64,000 nt of DNA from Rhodococcus jostii RHA1 (lineage in GTDB: Bacteria; Actinomycetota; Actinomycetes; Mycobacteriales; Mycobacteriaceae), in contig NC_008268.1 of assembly GCF_000014565.1 (NCBI RefSeq), positions 2,790,001 through 2,854,000 on the forward strand. Reading direction: 5' to 3'. The position numbers were made by a program, and so were the translations under genes. How positions within the stretch are numbered: position 1 is the stretch's first letter; each line of letters opens with the position of its first letter. This document shows, piece by piece, positions 8,760 to 17,611 of this stretch. The notes beneath the pieces are model-generated. The model did not search any database. It was given only the letters and a program-made list of their open reading frames with translations, and was not told the DNA's origin.

Positions 8760-8861
8760 TCAGCGGAAGATCGTCCACACCGCGGCGGCGGCGAGCGCCA
8801 CGACGACCACAACCATCACCACGGTGACGAGGGATTCGTGAGCGGCGAGAAGTTGCTGCAT
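8760..8861 (-). CDS. Possible small membrane protein, 33 aa
   Basis: The reading MQQLLAAHESLVTVVMVVVV with a continuing hydrophobic helix and a short C-terminus WTIFR would make a single-span membrane peptide. GGGAG lies about eleven bases upstream of the ATG. Low-complexity GTG runs in GC-rich DNA can produce such frames by chance, so this is tentative. Confidence 0.25.
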   Translation of the reverse strand: MQQLLAAHESLVTVVMVVVVVALAAAAVWTIFR

Positions 8862-9132
8862 GACAAGAAGTCTCCCAGCCCGGCCCCCGTCAGAGCACGC
8901 TCGCGAGACCGAACACCGACATGGGCACTGACCGCATGCGAGAAACCGGCACCGACCGGAAAAGCCCAGACAACGGCAACGGCAACGTGTCGAGCCGAAC
9001 CTGGCGACTCGCGATCCCCTCACCGCCCCAAAAGGTTAACCACAGCACACCAGACCACAAGGGCGTGACGCGGCCCGCCGGACCCCGGTGGGTGGCGGTC
9101 CGAACACCCCAGAAAATGAGAAAGCAGCAGGC

Positions 9133-9409
9133 ACGGCCACCGACCTGTCACCGAATCCGACGAGCCGGACACCTCCCTCGAACAGTTCACCGCCGGTCGG
9201 AAAGACACCCAGTCCCCCGTCGTCGACGTCGAAGACACTGACACCGCCGAGTCTTTCGAACTGCCCGGCGCCGACCTCTCCGGTGAAGAATTCACCGTCC
9301 GCGCCATCATCAAGCAGCGGACGAATTCACCTGCGCCAGTTGCTTCCTCGTCCACCACCGCAGCCGCGTCGCCGACGCTGGGCAACAACTTTGCCGCGAC
9401 TGCGCCTGA
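9133..9409 (+). pseudogene. DUF4193 small zinc-ribbon-like protein, degenerate
   Basis: The stretch VVDVEDTDTAESFELPGADLSG followed by EEFTVRAI and, after a one-base frame change near 9311, ADEFTCASCFLVHHRSRVAD and LCRDCA matches the roughly 100-residue DUF4193 proteins of actinobacteria, including their two CxxC pairs. The expected start codon is ACG (9133) and another frame change lies near 9150. The Cys pairs survive, but the gene has no legal start and two frameshifts, so it is dead. Confidence 0.65.
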
Positions 9410-9419
9410 ACAGGATCAG

Positions 9420-10020
9420 TCTCCGGCAGCGGGAGTGGATCGCCCGCCTCGAGCGTGAACTGCCGAATCTGCGCGAGGTGATGGGATCGTGTCTGTCCGA
9501 GCCCGGCGACGACGCCACCGCAGGGCTCGCGATGGCCGCCGCCCTGTTTCAGTTCTGGCTCTCCCGCGGCCTGCTCAGCGAGGGGCGGCACTGGCTCGAC
9601 CGCGCCCTCGCCCGTGTGTCCGGGCTGCCGACCACGGCACGAGTCGAAGCTTTGTACGCCGACAGCGTGCTGGCGGACGTACAGGGCGACCTTACGGCGG
9701 GCAGCCTCCTGGTTGAGGAGGCGCAGGCCCTGGACGAGCAGCTGGCCGACCCCGTGGTCCACGCGCGCATCGCCCACGCCGATGGACTGCTGGCCCTCTA
9801 CAGCGGCGACATACCCCGCGCCTGCGCCCGGTTGGAGGAAGCACTCGCGGTGTTCGGCGCACGCAGGAACCTGTCAGACCAGGTGTGGATTCTTTTGATG
9901 CTCGGGCTGGCCTACGAATTGCAGGGTGACGCTCCCCGTGCCATCGCCTGCCATGAGCGAGTGCTGGACACCACCGAAGCCCACGGCGAATCAGTGTTTC
10001 GATCGTACTCACTATGGGCC
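9420..10020 (+). pseudogene. Fragment of a LuxR-family ATPase/TPR regulator
   Basis: One frame encodes QREWIARLERELPNLREVM, then ALFQFWLSRGLLSEGRHWLD and TPR-like helices (ADGLLALYSGDIPRACARLE, MLGLAYELQGDAPRAIACHE). This is the middle region of large NB-ARC/TPR LuxR regulators, the same class as the intact gene at 39474. Both the ATPase N-terminus and the DNA-binding C-terminus are missing, and the frame runs into unrelated sequence at each end. Confidence 0.6.
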
Positions 10021-10331
10021 AGTGTTCCCTCGGACACGGGGCCGCCGAATACGACCGCGGGTGTCACAAACTCCTTTGCGATGACGCGTAGCTCGGCGCG
10101 AAGGGCATCGTCATCTCGCGGTCGGAGCAACCGTGCTGAGCCCTCAGCGCAGTAAGGGGGACCCTCGGCGCGTGAAGCTGCCACCTCTACCTCCTCGTGG
10201 CGGGTCTCGTGACTAGTGGCGCGTGATCCGAGAACGAAGTCCCTCATCTTCTCTTCATTCGCGCAAGGACGGGTGCAAGAGCGGCGCGTATTGCGGGGCA
10301 GCGAATTCGTGCGCTGCACCCGGCGGATTGA
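10021..10331 (-). other. Unassigned coding-like remnant
   Basis: A minus frame reads LLRPRDDDALRAELRVIAKEF followed by VTPAVVFGGPVSEGTLAHSEY, which looks like real protein sequence, but I cannot place it in a family. It has no intact start or stop context and lies between the LuxR fragment and the ALDH gene. Confidence 0.3.
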
Positions 10332-11774
10332 TCAGCGGGTGTACATCGATTTCGTGCGGACGTATGCGTCCAGACCTTCCGGTCCCAGTTCACGGCCGAG
10401 ACCACTGGCCTTGACTCCCCCGAACGGGGCTCCGATGTCGAGATCGAAGAAGTTCACACCCACGCTGCCGGTCTCGATCCGACGGGCCAGGTCGAGGCCC
10501 TTTTCGGGATCGGAGGTCCAGACCGTTCCGCCCAGCCCGTACTCGGAGTCATTGGCGATTGCGACGGCGTCGTCGAGGTCGTCATACGGCAGGACGGTCA
10601 GGACCGGCCCGAAGATCTCTTCCCGCGCGACGGTCGCCGAGTTGTCGAGGTCGGCGAACACGGTCGGTTCCACGAACCATCCCCGGTCGAGGTGTTTCGG
10701 CCGGCCGCCTCCGGCCGCGACGGTGGCGCCTTCTCGTCTACCCGTGTCGATGTACGCCTCCACACTGCGCCGTTGGCGCTCGGACACCAACGGTCCCACC
10801 CGGGTGGCGGGGTCGGCAGGGTCCCCGACCACGAGCTCCGACGCGAGGTGTGCGACCGCGTCGACTGTTTCGCGGTAACGAGACCGGGGAGCAAGGATTC
10901 GAGAGGACAGATAGCAGGTCTGGCCATTGTTGAGCAGGCTCGCCCAGGACAGTCCCCTGGCGACGCTCACCAGGTCCGCGTCGTCGAGGATGATGGCGGC
11001 GCTCTTGCCTCCCAGTTCCAGGGTCACCGGTCGCAGCAGGCGACCGCAGGTCTCCCCGATCACCCTGCCGGCGGCGGTCGACCCGGTGAAAGCGATTTTG
11101 TTCACCTCGGGGTGAGCCACCAGATAGGCACCGATCTCTCGGCCGCCGGTCACGATGTTCAGCACACCGCCGGGCAGCCCGGCTTCTTCGGCCGCGTCCG
11201 CGAGTTGGAAGGCGTCGAGCACGGTTTCGGGTGCAGGCTTGAGGACCACGGTGCATCCGGAAGCGAGTGCGGGGGCAAGCTTGAACATGGTCAGCGACTG
11301 GGGAAAGTTCCACGGAATGATCGCGGCGACAACGCCGATCGGCTCGCGGCGCACGATCGTGGTGGACCGACCGTTTGCGGCGATGCGCGGGGTCTCGACG
11401 GGTGTCTTCTCGGTCAGATCGGCGTAGTACCGGAGCGTCGCTGCCGGGCCGCTCCCCTCGGCCGCTAGGGATATCGCTGCCGGCATGCCGTTCTCGTCGG
11501 TCACGATGGCGGCGGTGTCTATTCGGCGCCGGTCGAGCGCATCGGCGAATCGCCGCAGGAGGTCGGCACGTTCAGCCGGTTCCAACTCAGACCACTCGGG
11601 TGCACGCAGGGCCCGGCGGGCTGCGGAAACTGCGGCGTCGACGTCGGCTGGGGTACTGTCCGGCGCCGACCCGACGGGTTCCTCGGTGGTCGGCGAGATA
11701 ACCGTGATGCGGTCGGAGGTGGACGGCGTATGCCATCTGCCGTCGATGAACAGATGCGATCGGGTGTACTTCAT
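10332..11774 (-). CDS. NAD(P)+-dependent aldehyde dehydrogenase, 480 aa
   Basis: A full-length ALDH with all core motifs: PIGVVAAIIPWNFP (substrate/cofactor strand), KIAFTGSTAAG (NAD loop), LELGGKSAAIIL (general-base Glu) and NNGQTCYLSSR with the nucleophilic Cys near residue 290, then EEIFGPVLTVLPY. It should oxidise an aldehyde to the acid. GAGG lies nine bases before the ATG. It is the second gene of a minus-strand unit behind a zinc ADH 30 bases upstream, so the pair can convert a primary alcohol to an acid. The unit starts next to the shared TGACCGT-N4-ACGGTCA operator. Substrate is not evident from sequence. Confidence 0.95.
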   Translation of the reverse strand: MKYTRSHLFIDGRWHTPSTSDRITVISPTTEEPVGSAPDSTPADVDAAVSAARRALRAPEWSELEPAERADLLRRFADALDRRRIDTAAIVTDENGMPAAISLAAEGSGPAATLRYYADLTEKTPVETPRIAANGRSTTIVRREPIGVVAAIIPWNFPQSLTMFKLAPALASGCTVVLKPAPETVLDAFQLADAAEEAGLPGGVLNIVTGGREIGAYLVAHPEVNKIAFTGSTAAGRVIGETCGRLLRPVTLELGGKSAAIILDDADLVSVARGLSWASLLNNGQTCYLSSRILAPRSRYRETVDAVAHLASELVVGDPADPATRVGPLVSERQRRSVEAYIDTGRREGATVAAGGGRPKHLDRGWFVEPTVFADLDNSATVAREEIFGPVLTVLPYDDLDDAVAIANDSEYGLGGTVWTSDPEKGLDLARRIETGSVGVNFFDLDIGAPFGGVKASGLGRELGPEGLDAYVRTKSMYTR

Positions 11775-11804
11775 GTGGGGAACCTCGGTCGTCGTGGTGC
11801 GCGG

Positions 11805-12902
11805 TCAGGGATGTGGGAGAAGAACCGGTTTGATGGCGTCGCCACGGGCGGCGTCCGCCTCGGCGACTGAGATCTCGGCGAGCGGGTAGGTGCGGATCAG
11901 CCGGTCGAACGGAAACCGGCCTTGACGCCAGAGTTCGATCAGTCGGGGCAACAGCAACTGCGGGACAGCGTCCCCTTCGAGGATTCCCATGATGTTCTTC
12001 CCGGCTGCCAGCACGGCCGGGGCGAGGACCAGTTCGCGGGTTGCGGCGCCGACGAGGCCGACGGTTCCGGTGGGCCGGAGGCTGTCGATCGCCGACGCGA
12101 TGACCTGCGGGACCCCGGTGGTGTCGAGGGCGGCGTGCACTCCGCTTCCGGTCAGCTTCCGAATCTGTCGCGCGATATCGTCAGCGGACCCTTCGATCAC
12201 GTCCGTCGCACCGAGTTCGAGGGCGAGATTCAAGCGATTCGCGTGCAGGTCGACGGCGATGATCCGGGAGGCGCCGGCGACGCGGGCGGCCATGATCGCC
12301 GACAGACCCACCGCGCCGGCACCGAAGACGGCGAACGTCGTGCCCGTGCCCACCTTCAGGGCGATCAGCGCGGACCCGGCGCCGGTCTGGATCCCGCATC
12401 CCAGCGGCCCCAGCAGATGCAGCGGTAGATCCTTGTCGACAACTACGACGTTGCGGGCACTGACGACCGCGTGGGTGGCCAGGGAGGACTGACCGAACCA
12501 CCGTGATGTAAGGGCGTTGCCGTTCAGGTCGGTGAGCGGGCCGGGCCCTTCGGGGCCGCGGCCGGACAGATTGCGCGCGAAGAACGCGAAACAGTACGCC
12601 GGGTGCCCACCCGCGCAGTTTTCGCACTGCCCGCAGGAATCGAACGACAACAGAACATGGTCACCGGCCTCGATGCCGGTGACGCCGGCGCCGACTTCCT
12701 CGACGACTCCGGCGCCCTCGTGGCCGACCACGATCGGCGGCTGGGCGAGGAATGACAGGTCTCTGGGCAGGACGTCGGTGTGACAGAACCCGACACCGGC
12801 GATGCGAACCCGTAGTTGGCCGCCGGTCGGGTCGGCCAATTCCACCGTCTCGATCTCGAACGGTGCGTCGTGGTGACGTAGCACTGCGGCTTCGATGCGC
12901 AT
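11805..12902 (-). CDS. Zinc-dependent alcohol dehydrogenase (XylB/aryl-alcohol type), 365 aa
   Basis: A medium-chain dehydrogenase with catalytic zinc ligands in GVGFCHTDV and VVGHEGAGVVEEVG, and the structural-zinc pattern C-x2-C-x2-C-x7-C in CGQCENCAGGHPAYC. The Rossmann motif is FAVFGAGAVGLSAI and the following Asp (IIAVDLHANRL) predicts NAD+ preference. Close family members act on benzyl, geranyl and similar primary alcohols. It is a clear paralogue of the ADH at 25468, sharing WFGQSS, THAV, SARN and LLGPLGC blocks. AGGGAG precedes the ATG. It heads the ADH-ALDH unit, with the operator at 12946 just upstream. Confidence 0.95.
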   Translation of the reverse strand: MRIEAAVLRHHDAPFEIETVELADPTGGQLRVRIAGVGFCHTDVLPRDLSFLAQPPIVVGHEGAGVVEEVGAGVTGIEAGDHVLLSFDSCGQCENCAGGHPAYCFAFFARNLSGRGPEGPGPLTDLNGNALTSRWFGQSSLATHAVVSARNVVVVDKDLPLHLLGPLGCGIQTGAGSALIALKVGTGTTFAVFGAGAVGLSAIMAARVAGASRIIAVDLHANRLNLALELGATDVIEGSADDIARQIRKLTGSGVHAALDTTGVPQVIASAIDSLRPTGTVGLVGAATRELVLAPAVLAAGKNIMGILEGDAVPQLLLPRLIELWRQGRFPFDRLIRTYPLAEISVAEADAARGDAIKPVLLPHP

Positions 12903-12945
12903 CGGAATGCTCCCTCTGTTCGGTGCGTAACCAGAACGTACAGAC

Positions 12946-12963
12946 TGACCGTCTGTACGGTCA
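12946..12963. promoter_or_regulatory. Operator copy 1, TGACCGT-CTGT-ACGGTCA
   Basis: A perfect 7+7 inverted repeat with a four-base centre, 44 bases upstream of the ADH start at 12902. The same arms recur at 16099 and 21834, each at the head of a transcription unit of the P450 cluster. The position fits a repressor site overlapping the promoter. Confidence 0.8.
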
Positions 12964-12995
12964 ATAGTCGTTGACGAGGTCGCTAGACCAGGTCC

Positions 12996-13163
12996 ATGCG
13001 TTTCGATATCGTGCAGGACTGCGAGGACGCGATCGAGCGCCTCTTCAACGCATTCGCCACGAGGGACGCCCAGGGGATCGCGACGCGAGCCCCTCCCCCA
13101 TCGTCGTCACGACACCCGCTGCCGCTGTCACGTAAAGCAGTTGAGCAACACTGCGATTCGTAG
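12996..13163 (+). pseudogene. Possible NTF2-like protein remnant
   Basis: A 55-codon frame begins MRFDIVQDCEDAIERLFNAF then ATRDAQGI, similar to the first helices of SnoaL/NTF2-like proteins (compare the intact gene at 26890). Then the frame drifts into low-complexity Pro/Ser sequence and stops. No ribosome site is clear. Tentative. Confidence 0.25.
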
Positions 13164-13236
13164 TTCGTCGAACATGTGGTCATCACTTATCGACCATCGG
13201 GGCGCTACCCTGCCCCACCGCGTGCTGCACGTCTCA

Positions 13237-14265
13237 TTATGCGAGAAGTTGTGCAACCGCCTCGATCGAGGAGTAACCGAGGCCCTGAAGTAGCAGCGTT
13301 TTGACCGCAGTCTTCTCCCATCGAACGAGGTCTTCTTTGATCTTGTCTCGTGATCCGACGAGGGCGACATCCTCGACCATGGCCAGGGGCACCGACGCGA
13401 TTGCTTCGGATTTGCGCCCCTCCAGGTAGAGACGCTGAATGCGTGCGCATTCCGCTTCGTAACCCATGCGCACAAACACTTGATTGTGAAAGTTGGCCTC
13501 CTTCGCGCCCATTCCACCCACGTAGAGCGCAATGTTGGGCCGGATCACGTCGGCTGCCTTCTCGATGTCGTCGTCGATGACAACGGGGACCGTGGCGGCG
13601 ATGTCGAAATCGTCGAGAGATCGGCGAGCCCCGGGTTTCGAGAATCCTTCCTCCAGCGCTCCTCGATAGAAGTCGTCCATTCGGGGCGAGTAGAAGATCG
13701 GCAGCCACCCATCGGCTATCTCGGCGGCGAGTGCGATGTTCTTTGGCCCCTCGGCCCCGAGATAGATCGGGATCTCGGTACGAATGGGGTGGATCATGGA
13801 CCGAAGTGGTTTTCCGAGGCCGGAGCCACCTTGCAGCGGGAGTTGGTAGAACGAACCGTCGTGACTCACGGGTTCGTCTCGTCGCACGAACTTACGGACG
13901 AGTTCGACGTATTCACGTGTGCGAGCGAGCGGCCGGGGATACGGCTGCCCGTACCATCCCTCGACGACCTGTGGCCCGGAGACGCCCAAACCCAGAATGA
14001 AGCGGCCTCGAGACAGGTGGTCCAGTGTCATCGCCGCCATGGCAGTCGCCGCTGGGGTCCGCGCCGACATTTGCAGGATATTGGTGCCCAACCTGACGGT
14101 ACTGGTTGAGGCGCCGTACCACGCCAAGGGGGTTAAGCAGTCGGATCCGTAGGTCTCGGCAGTCCAGACCGAGTCGTAGCCGAGACTCTCCGCAAGGGAG
14201 AAGGCCGCTCGTTCGTCGTCCGACGGCGCGGTAGACCAATAGCCCAGGTGGAATCCCAATTTCAT
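13237..14265 (-). CDS. LLM-class F420-dependent oxidoreductase, 342 aa
   Basis: The luciferase-like TIM barrel is evident: LGFHLGYWS at the N-terminus, LAESLGYDSVWTAETYGSD, VRLGTNILQMSARTPAATAM, LDHLSRGRFILGLGVSGPQV and EIPIYLGAEGPKNI. This pattern matches the actinobacterial F420-dependent LLM group rather than FMNH2 monooxygenases. Such proteins oxidise or reduce small organic substrates using F420. It sits 71 bases behind the acyl-CoA ligase on the same strand, so it belongs to the ligase unit driven from the shared operator at 16099. Its place in the pathway is inferred from position only. Confidence 0.9.
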   Translation of the reverse strand: MKLGFHLGYWSTAPSDDERAAFSLAESLGYDSVWTAETYGSDCLTPLAWYGASTSTVRLGTNILQMSARTPAATAMAAMTLDHLSRGRFILGLGVSGPQVVEGWYGQPYPRPLARTREYVELVRKFVRRDEPVSHDGSFYQLPLQGGSGLGKPLRSMIHPIRTEIPIYLGAEGPKNIALAAEIADGWLPIFYSPRMDDFYRGALEEGFSKPGARRSLDDFDIAATVPVVIDDDIEKAADVIRPNIALYVGGMGAKEANFHNQVFVRMGYEAECARIQRLYLEGRKSEAIASVPLAMVEDVALVGSRDKIKEDLVRWEKTAVKTLLLQGLGYSSIEAVAQLLA

Positions 14266-14336
14266 TGTTTGCTTGTCCTTACTTCGTCGTCATTGGTGTG
14301 TCTTGTTGTCGAGGTATGCGGATCCGGTGGTGGTGC

Positions 14337-15992
14337 CTACTGAGATGGTGGAAGCGCGCTGTCGCTCGTCCGGACAGTCCGCAGGTCGTTGACCACCAAT
14401 CCGTCGGCGTCGTAGCTCCGGCGCAGGTCCTTCTTGTCCAGCTTGCCGACACTGGTCTTGGGAAGGGTGTTGACGAAGGCCCACCGTTCGGGGAGCCACC
14501 AGCGGGCGACCTTGCCGTCGAGGAAGGCGAGCAGTTCGGGTGCGGTGGCGGTAGCTCCGGGCGCCAGTTTGATGCAGACGAACGGGCGTTCCTCCCATTT
14601 CGGGTCGGGTACTCCGATCACCGCGGCCTCGGCGACGGCGTCGTGCTCGAGCAGTGCGTTCTCGAGTTCGACCGTGGAGATCCATTCCCCGCCGCTCTTG
14701 ATGCCGTCCTTGAGCCGGTCCTTGAGCTGGATCCAGCCGCCCTCGTGCAGGACCCCGAGGTCACCGGTGCGCAACCAGCCGTCGTCGAACTTGTCCGGTG
14801 CGGCGGTGCGAAAATAGGTGCCCGCGATCGTCGCGCCGCGCAACTGGACTTCCCCGATGGATTCGCCGTCCCAGGGCAACTCGTCGCCGTATTCGTCGAC
14901 GATGCGCGCCTGCACTCCGGGGACGATGCGCCCCGTCAGGCTCGCCCACTGCGCCACGTCGGCGTCGGGTGTGTTGTGGGGTGGCCGGGAGAAGGTCAGG
15001 AGGGGGCTGGTTTCGGTCATCCCCCATCCCTGGGTCAACCGGACGCCGTGGCGGGACTGCATACTGCGGACCAAGGCAGCCGCCAGCGGGGAGCCGCCGG
15101 ATACGGCCAGACGCAGGCTGCTGAAGTCGACCGGGTGGGTTCGGGCGTACTCGTCGAGGCCGGTCCACAGTGTCGGCACGGCCGCGGCGGCGGTGGGCGC
15201 GAGGTCGGTGATGATGCGGGCCAGGTGGTCGATCTGGAGATATCGGTCGTTGAGGATGATGTCGGCCCCGCTCGTCCAGGCGGCGTGGGGCCAGCCCCAG
15301 GCGTTGGCGTGGAACATCGGCACGATCGGCAGGACCCGGTCGGCGTCGGAGAAGCCGAAGGCACTTCCGGTGGAGATCTGCAGGCTGTGTAGGTAGATGG
15401 ACCGGTGACTGTAGGCCACCCCCTTCGGGTCGCCGGTCGTCCCGGTGGTGTAGCAGAGCGCGGCGGCGCTGCGCTCATCGAGGCGCGGCCACCGGAAGTC
15501 GGTCTCGGTGTCCAGCATGTCGTCGAGGCGGTGCAGTTGCACACCGGTGGGAACGGCCAGGTCCGCCTCGCCCGCGACGATCACGTGCTCGACGGTGGGC
15601 AACCGGTCGATCACCCGCTGCAGCTGGGGCACCAGGTCCGCGTCGACGAGGATCACCTTGTCCGCGGCGTGGTTGGCGATGTAGACGATCTGATCGTCGT
15701 GCAGTCGCAGGTTCAGTGTGTGCAGCACCGCCCCCATTCCCGGTACCGCGAAATAGGCGGCCAGATGCGCCGGGCTGTTCCAGCACAACGTGGCAACGAC
15801 ATCGTCCTCGGACACGCCGAGGCGGCGCAGACCGGCGGCCAGGGAGGTCACCGCCGTCCCGAACTCCCGGAACGACCCTCGCCGTACCTCGCCCGCCCGA
15901 TAGTGCAGAACCGCACTGTCGGGGTGTGTGCGAAGGCCGTGCAGGAACAAATCCGACACGAGGAGATCGACATCTTGCATGGTGCTGTGCAT
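14337..15992 (-). CDS. Acyl-CoA synthetase (AMP-forming), AlkK-like, 551 aa
   Basis: A complete ANL-family ligase: P-loop CYTTGTTGDPKGVAYSHRS near residue 185, the A5 motif GWGMTETSPLL, the hinge and A8 region TGDLGVLHEGGWIQLKDRLK then GIKSGGEWIST, and the catalytic lysine region LPKTSVGKLDKKDLR. The IKSGGEWIS form is typical of medium-chain AlkK-like enzymes. It activates a carboxylic acid to its CoA ester. Start may be 15992 or the internal ATG 15980; neither has a perfect ribosome site. It diverges from the P450 operon with the shared operator between them, and the LLM gene follows. Confidence 0.93.
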   Translation of the reverse strand: MHSTMQDVDLLVSDLFLHGLRTHPDSAVLHYRAGEVRRGSFREFGTAVTSLAAGLRRLGVSEDDVVATLCWNSPAHLAAYFAVPGMGAVLHTLNLRLHDDQIVYIANHAADKVILVDADLVPQLQRVIDRLPTVEHVIVAGEADLAVPTGVQLHRLDDMLDTETDFRWPRLDERSAAALCYTTGTTGDPKGVAYSHRSIYLHSLQISTGSAFGFSDADRVLPIVPMFHANAWGWPHAAWTSGADIILNDRYLQIDHLARIITDLAPTAAAAVPTLWTGLDEYARTHPVDFSSLRLAVSGGSPLAAALVRSMQSRHGVRLTQGWGMTETSPLLTFSRPPHNTPDADVAQWASLTGRIVPGVQARIVDEYGDELPWDGESIGEVQLRGATIAGTYFRTAAPDKFDDGWLRTGDLGVLHEGGWIQLKDRLKDGIKSGGEWISTVELENALLEHDAVAEAAVIGVPDPKWEERPFVCIKLAPGATATAPELLAFLDGKVARWWLPERWAFVNTLPKTSVGKLDKKDLRRSYDADGLVVNDLRTVRTSDSALPPSQ

Positions 15993-16098
15993 GGCAGGTC
16001 CGTCCTGGCTGTGAGGAATCAGTGTCGTTCCGCTGCCCCGTCGGCCGGATTTACGGAACCGAGCCGGTCTTGACCCGCGGACAGCTGCTCTCTACCCT

Positions 16099-16116
16099 AG
16101 ACCGTACGTACGGTCA
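16099..16116. promoter_or_regulatory. Operator copy 2, AGACCGT-ACGT-ACGGTCA
   Basis: This copy differs from copies 1 and 3 by one base in the first position of the left arm. It lies in the divergent gap between the ligase (start 15992 or 15980) and the P450 (start 16182), so one site could control both transcription units. The inner 16 bases are fully palindromic. Confidence 0.8.
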
Positions 16117-16181
16117 GTCAAGATGTTCTGCTGATCCTCTGCTCGACCATCCCCTTCCTGCCAGCCCCTGAAGGAAACGCC

Positions 16182-17414
16182 ATGACGTTATCGGCCCTGC
16201 ACACCGACCTCGGAAGTCCCGACGCGTACATCCACGGAGTTCCCCATCAGGTATTCGCCGAGCTCCGTCGCCACGAGCCGGTGGCCTGGATCGAGGAGCC
16301 GGCCGGTGAGGGTTTCGCCGGCGGTCCCGGGTTCTGGGCAGTCACCCGCTACGACGACGTGATGACGGTCTCGAAGAAGCCGGACGTCTTCTCCTCCCAC
16401 AAGGGTGCGTCGTTCCTGCGCGATCAGAGCCCTCAGGATCTTGCCGCCCTGCAGCAGATGATGCTCAACCTCGACCCCCCGGACCACTCGCAGATGCGGT
16501 CGATCGTCAGCAAGGTTTTCACTCCGAAGATGGTGCGCGGGATGTTCGACAGCATCGCTGATCACGCTCGCGCCATCGTCGATGCATTGCCCGACGACGG
16601 TGAGATCGACCTCGTCGAACACGTCTCGGCGGAGATGCCGCTGCGGGTCCTCGCCGACGTCCTCGGTGTGCCGTCGGAAGATCGGCACCTGCTCTACGAC
16701 TGGACCAATCGGATGGTCGGCCTCGACGATCCCTCCTACGGAGGCCGCGAGGCTTTCCTTTCTGCATTCATCGAAATGTTCGAGTACTCCGCGGCTCAGA
16801 CCAGGGCCAAGCGCACCGAACCCGGGTCGGACGTGTGGTCGTTGATCGTCAATGCCGAGGTCGACGGCACCCAGCTGTCCCCCGAAGAGCTCAACCGGTT
16901 CTTTCAACTACTGGTCATCGCCGGAAACGAAACCACCCGCAACCTGCTGACCGGCGCGATCCTCACCCTCGGCGAACACCCCGGTGAACGTGAGAAGCTC
17001 GCCGACGATCCGGCGCTGCTGCCGAACGCCATCGAAGAGGTGCTGCGGTTCCACTCCCCCGTCATCCAGTTCCGGCGCACGGTGACCCGGTCGACCGAAC
17101 TCGGCGGCAAGCAGATGCACGAGGGACAGAAGGTCGTCATCTTCTACGTCTCGGCCAACCGGGACGAAGCACAATTCGATGACCCGGACACCTTCCGCAT
17201 CGACCGCGGCGCCGCCAATCACCTCGCCTTCGGCGCCGGCACCCATTTCTGCCTGGGCAACAGCCTCGCCCGCCTCGAGGCGAAGGTGCTGCTCGAAGCC
17301 CTGTTCACGCGCTTCCCGCACTGGCAGGTCACCGGACCCCCGGACCGGTTCCGGTCGAACTTCATCCACGGGATCAAGAAGCTCCCCGTTCACCTCGGAA
17401 AGGCCACGTCATGA
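16182..17414 (+). CDS. Cytochrome P450, 410 aa
   Basis: A soluble class I bacterial P450. The I-helix oxygen motif is VIAGNETTRNLL, the ExxR pair is in EEVLRFHSP, and the heme loop is FGAGTHFCLGNSLAR with Cys357 as the axial ligand. It also has the substrate-side stretch MLNLDPPDHSQMRSIVSKVF, as in CYP124/125/142 and CYP108-like enzymes. It should hydroxylate an unactivated C-H bond using O2. AAGGAAA precedes the ATG at seven bases. The ferredoxin ATG overlaps its stop (ATGA) and the reductase follows, giving a self-contained electron chain. Which substrate it takes cannot be told from sequence; isoprenoid or steroid-like side chains are plausible given the neighbours. Confidence 0.97.
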   Translation: MTLSALHTDLGSPDAYIHGVPHQVFAELRRHEPVAWIEEPAGEGFAGGPGFWAVTRYDDVMTVSKKPDVFSSHKGASFLRDQSPQDLAALQQMMLNLDPPDHSQMRSIVSKVFTPKMVRGMFDSIADHARAIVDALPDDGEIDLVEHVSAEMPLRVLADVLGVPSEDRHLLYDWTNRMVGLDDPSYGGREAFLSAFIEMFEYSAAQTRAKRTEPGSDVWSLIVNAEVDGTQLSPEELNRFFQLLVIAGNETTRNLLTGAILTLGEHPGEREKLADDPALLPNAIEEVLRFHSPVIQFRRTVTRSTELGGKQMHEGQKVVIFYVSANRDEAQFDDPDTFRIDRGAANHLAFGAGTHFCLGNSLARLEAKVLLEALFTRFPHWQVTGPPDRFRSNFIHGIKKLPVHLGKATS

Positions 17415-17605
17415 AGATCTGTGTCGACCGCACCAAGTGCACCGGCCTCGGTATCTGCGAATCCCTCGCCCCGGACATCTTCGAGATCGACGATGCCGGC
17501 GGGCTGCTGCTGCTGCGCGAGGACGCCGATGACAGTGTCATCGACGACGTCCGCGCCGCCATCGAGGGGTGCCCCACCGAGGCACTCACGCTCATCGAGG
17601 ACTGA
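17411..17605 (+). CDS. Ferredoxin, 3Fe-4S type, 64 aa
   Basis: A small single-cluster ferredoxin: CTGLGIC places Cys10 and Cys16 with Leu13 where a 4Fe-4S protein would have a cysteine, and Cys54 lies in GCPTEA. That three-Cys arrangement is typical of 3Fe-4S ferredoxins that serve actinobacterial P450s. Acidic surface residues (REDADDSVIDD) fit docking to a P450. Translation is coupled to the P450 by an ATGA overlap. Confidence 0.95.
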   Translation: MKICVDRTKCTGLGICESLAPDIFEIDDAGGLLLLREDADDSVIDDVRAAIEGCPTEALTLIED

Positions 17606-17611
17606 CCGACC

